From the NCBI GenBank assembly GCA_020650975.1, contig JAIPMN010002778.1, positions 313 through 20,876 of the forward strand: 20,564 nt of DNA, in the 5' to 3' direction. Shown in pieces: positions 17,946 to 20,564 of the stretch (within the stretch, counting starts at the first letter, position 1; each line of letters begins with the position of its first letter). Source of the DNA: Apostichopus californicus. Taxonomy: Eukaryota > Echinodermata > Holothuroidea > Aspidochirotida > Stichopodidae. The notes under the pieces are model-generated. The model did no database searches and was not told where the DNA came from. It was given only the letters and a program-made list of their open reading frames with translations. The translations under genes and the position numbers were made by a program.

Positions 17946-18204
17946 TGTATCGTTATGCAGAAAACATATCATGTACCTAACAAATGTACACAATCTTTGC
18001 TACAGTCAGCATTATTAGAAAATAAAATCCACCAAGGCCACAGAAAGAACACAGAATTTGCTACTTATCTAGAATCCATGAAAACGCTCAACATTCGCAG
18101 TTTCTTAGGAGTCCCAAACAAGTATTTTTTTCCGAAGATAAATTACTATAGCTTTACAGTACCATATGACGGACCGACCAATTAAGAATTGACAAGTCTG
18201 TGGT

Positions 18205-18254
18205 ACATTTTATATTTGCGATGCTACTCTACGTGCATTGCAAATATAAAATGT
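18205..18254. repeat. Perfect 15-bp inverted repeat with 20-base loop
   Basis: ACATTTTATATTTGC (18205-18219) pairs exactly with GCAAATATAAAATGT (18240-18254). The arms are too short for a typical miRNA precursor. It may be a palindrome of a foldback element. Confidence 0.85.
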
Positions 18255-19987
18255 GAATAAAGTTTTGCCGTGAATATGATTGGTTACATGAAGTACAGAT
18301 GCATGAAGGTTACTGTCAATTGTACATAGGGGTTCCAGGGGTCGAAGGCCCCCGGAAAATTTTGGTATTATTGCGTGTCTGGCGATATAAAGTTCGCAGT
18401 TGAGGATGCAAAATACTGACAACTTTTTGAAGTTAAAATTGTCACGAAACTGATGAAATTTTCAAAAGACAAGTTAGAGTAGCTATATTATGATATAAAA
18501 TGAAAAGAGATTTAATCTGTCTTACAATCTTTAAAAAGTTTAACTTACAAAACTTCCGATATTATGAAACAAACAACGTTCGGCACAGCCCCGTTTCTAG
18601 ACTACCTAACAATGAATAGCGTGCACTATACGTACATCAGTTTACAACTGCAGTGTTTAACCCTACTTAAATACTACGGTAGGCTACATGTGCTGCGAAT
18701 TTTCCCAGGTACCTTGCCAAACAACTGTGAGCTCTTCCCCTGTCTAACACCTGTTTGTTAACATTTTTGGCACGATTCCAAGGAAAGTTCATTGAGTATT
18801 TGTTTTGGCTCCACTCTAGAATTAATTAGGTCAGTCAGTAAAGGATCGGTAAAGTTATGCGAAATATTATCTCAGACGTTCAAGAAAGTAGGTAAACTAT
18901 CCCCGTAACATGTAGGTAAGTAAAACACACCTCAAGCCAACTGACTCCGCATGAACAAAACAATCTATTCCCCATGATATGACACACGAGGCACAGTCCA
19001 TACCATACACGCATAGCATGATATCAAGGCCCCTATAGCTATGGCCATTTTTATGAAAGTAAACCTTGTAATAACATATGTTTTAGGCCACTTGGCATGA
19101 TTCACTTAATGATAAATATTGTTTCCATGTTCTTGTAGAAAACGTCAACTACGCAAAATACAATTAGTTGTGTTTTGGTAGTTACGTGTGATCCGTAACC
19201 GACGAGGTGATTAGGCTATTTGCTATACACTTAACTATGGTAGGATATTATTTTTTGCGTACTTTTGGAATTCTAGATAATACTTTCTTTTCCCCCCGCT
19301 TAACACCAGATGTGGTCTTATGGTTTATTCATAAATGGGTGTACTAGAGCCTTGTTTACATGACATAAGTTGCATTCAGCACGACATGCCAGTTTCGCGT
19401 GAATTTTTCGAAAGTGTAAAATTTGAAAGGTGTACCAACTTACTTTTTGTACACAATTGGTAATTTCACCCCCGAAAAATTCCATGGTTATTTATTTATT
19501 TTCAAAGGAACAGTTCATAACAAACTCAGATATTCTCTTTGAATGTCCCCTACATATATCTTTTTTTCTCCGTCCACTGTGTTAGACTAATTTGCCAAGT
19601 TCCCTGTCTTCAATATGGGGCTCTAAGTTAGAAGATGTTGTAAATAAAGTGATGAAGTTGAATAAAATTTATCTTCTCCATATAGAGGTGTCCCTAAAAT
19701 ACAAATGTTGTTCACGACCAATAATCTCTTTTTCTTTCTCACTGCGTTCTTCATCCGTAACTTTTTAGTATTTCATACGAAACGATCTTATTATAAATTT
19801 AAAATATTCCCAAAGTGAAGCTGGATTTGTAAACTGTATCCACACCCAGTACTGAAAAGCTGACAAGGATAAACATATGAAAGAGTGATCAAAGAGTGAT
19901 GAAAGAGAATTCCTGGAGAGAATGCGATGTTCATAACCACATTTCGTACATGACTAGAAACATTCTCACCTACAGTGAATACTTAAT

Positions 19988-20564
19988 ACCTAGATCGACT
20001 CAGGGCACCCTAGATCGACTCAGGGCACCCTAGATCCAATCAGAGCACCCTAGATCCACTCAGAGCACCCAAGATCCACTCAGGGCACCCTAGATCCACT
20101 CAGAGCACCCTAGATCCACTCAGAGCACCCTAGATCCACACTGAGCACCCTAGAACCACTCAGAGCAACCTAAAACCACTCCGGGCACCCTAGATCCACT
20201 CCGGGCACCCTAGATCCACTCAGAGCACCCTAGATCCACTCAGAGCACCCTAGATCCACTCAGAGCACCCTAGAACCACTCTGAACACCCTAGAACCACT
20301 CAGAGCAACCTAGAACCACTCCGGGCACCCTAGATCCACTCAGAGCACCCTAGAACCACTCAGAGCACCCTAGAACCACTCGGGGTACCCTAGATCCACT
20401 CTGAGCACCCTAGATCCACTCTGAGCACCGTAGGACCACTCAGAGCAACCTAGAACCACTCAGAGCAACCTAGATCCACTCAGAGCACCTTAGATCCACT
20501 CAGAGCACCCTAGATCCACTCAGAGCACCATAGAACCACTCAGAGCACCCTAGAACCACTCAGG
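19988..20564. repeat. 20-bp minisatellite, about 29 copies, continuing beyond the window
   Basis: The unit is ACCCTAGATCCACTCAGAGC with frequent variants (GATCG, GAACC, CAGGGC, CCGGGC, CTGAGC, CAACC). One solitary near-identical unit lies at 17429-17447, 2.5 kb away. The right edge cuts the array. Confidence 0.95.

Larger units (their letters stand above)
17305..19987 (-). other. Upstream NCAPG2 intron (partial), no further coding exon found
   Basis: The exon preceding 17304 was sought on the minus strand by looking for the block before INKFASVLP and was not found, so the intron is longer than 2.7 kb or continues past 20564. It contains a 54-bp duplication, inverted repeats and a promoter-like patch. 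Open frames at 17750-18185 (plus), 18210-18422 (minus) and 18564-18761 (plus) have no recognisable domain. Confidence 0.6.

Noticed and set aside
18205..18254. miRNA precursor
   Set aside because: The stem is only 15 bp with a 20-base loop, and pairing does not extend outside it.

Overview
The window is animal genomic DNA: AT-rich, with genes split into short exons by GT–AG introns of about 0.14 to 1.5 kb, abundant minisatellites and small dispersed repeats. No operons, prokaryotic ribosome sites, tRNA, rRNA or CRISPR were seen. Intron size, repeat style and a protein clearly alignable to vertebrate NCAPG2 suggest a marine invertebrate. A cephalochordate (amphioxus), hemichordate or lophotrochozoan is possible, and the minisatellites at splice donors lean slightly to amphioxus. 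This is inference, not a species call.

The main gene is on the minus strand. Twelve coding exons between 17304 and 6358 give an unbroken 591-residue reading with matching phases at all eleven junctions. It corresponds to the C-terminal half of NCAPG2 (CAP-G2), the HEAT-repeat subunit of condensin II. Exons for the N-terminal half are not visible up to 20564 and must lie beyond the right edge. At the left edge a plus-strand terminal coding exon (1296..1431) closes another gene, tentatively NEMP/TMEM194-like. The two genes converge tail to tail across about 4.9 kb holding a TTAA-bounded inverted-repeat element (2717..3465) with a nested SINE-like copy, hairpins, a 79-bp repeat and candidate poly(A) signals.

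Layout: 1..1058 minisatellite (69–74 bp units, cut by the window edge); 1296..1431 last exon of the plus-strand gene; 1432..6357 intergenic plus 3' UTRs; 6358..17304 NCAPG2 exons and introns, with tandem repeats in several introns; 17305..19987 upstream intron with a promoter-like GC-richer patch and inverted repeats; 19988..20564 a 20-bp minisatellite running off the right edge.

The most striking observation is in the intron at 13435..14315. A 24-copy, 29–30-bp minisatellite is built from the 5' splice site of the exon next to it: each unit repeats the last ~16 exon bases plus GTAAT, and 22 of 24 units keep the GT. The intron at 14430..15214 shows a second, smaller case: a 54-bp tandem duplication starting at the last three exon bases. 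Together they suggest repeated tandem amplification of exon–intron junctions within one gene. Most other open frames are intronic or antisense shadows and were left out.
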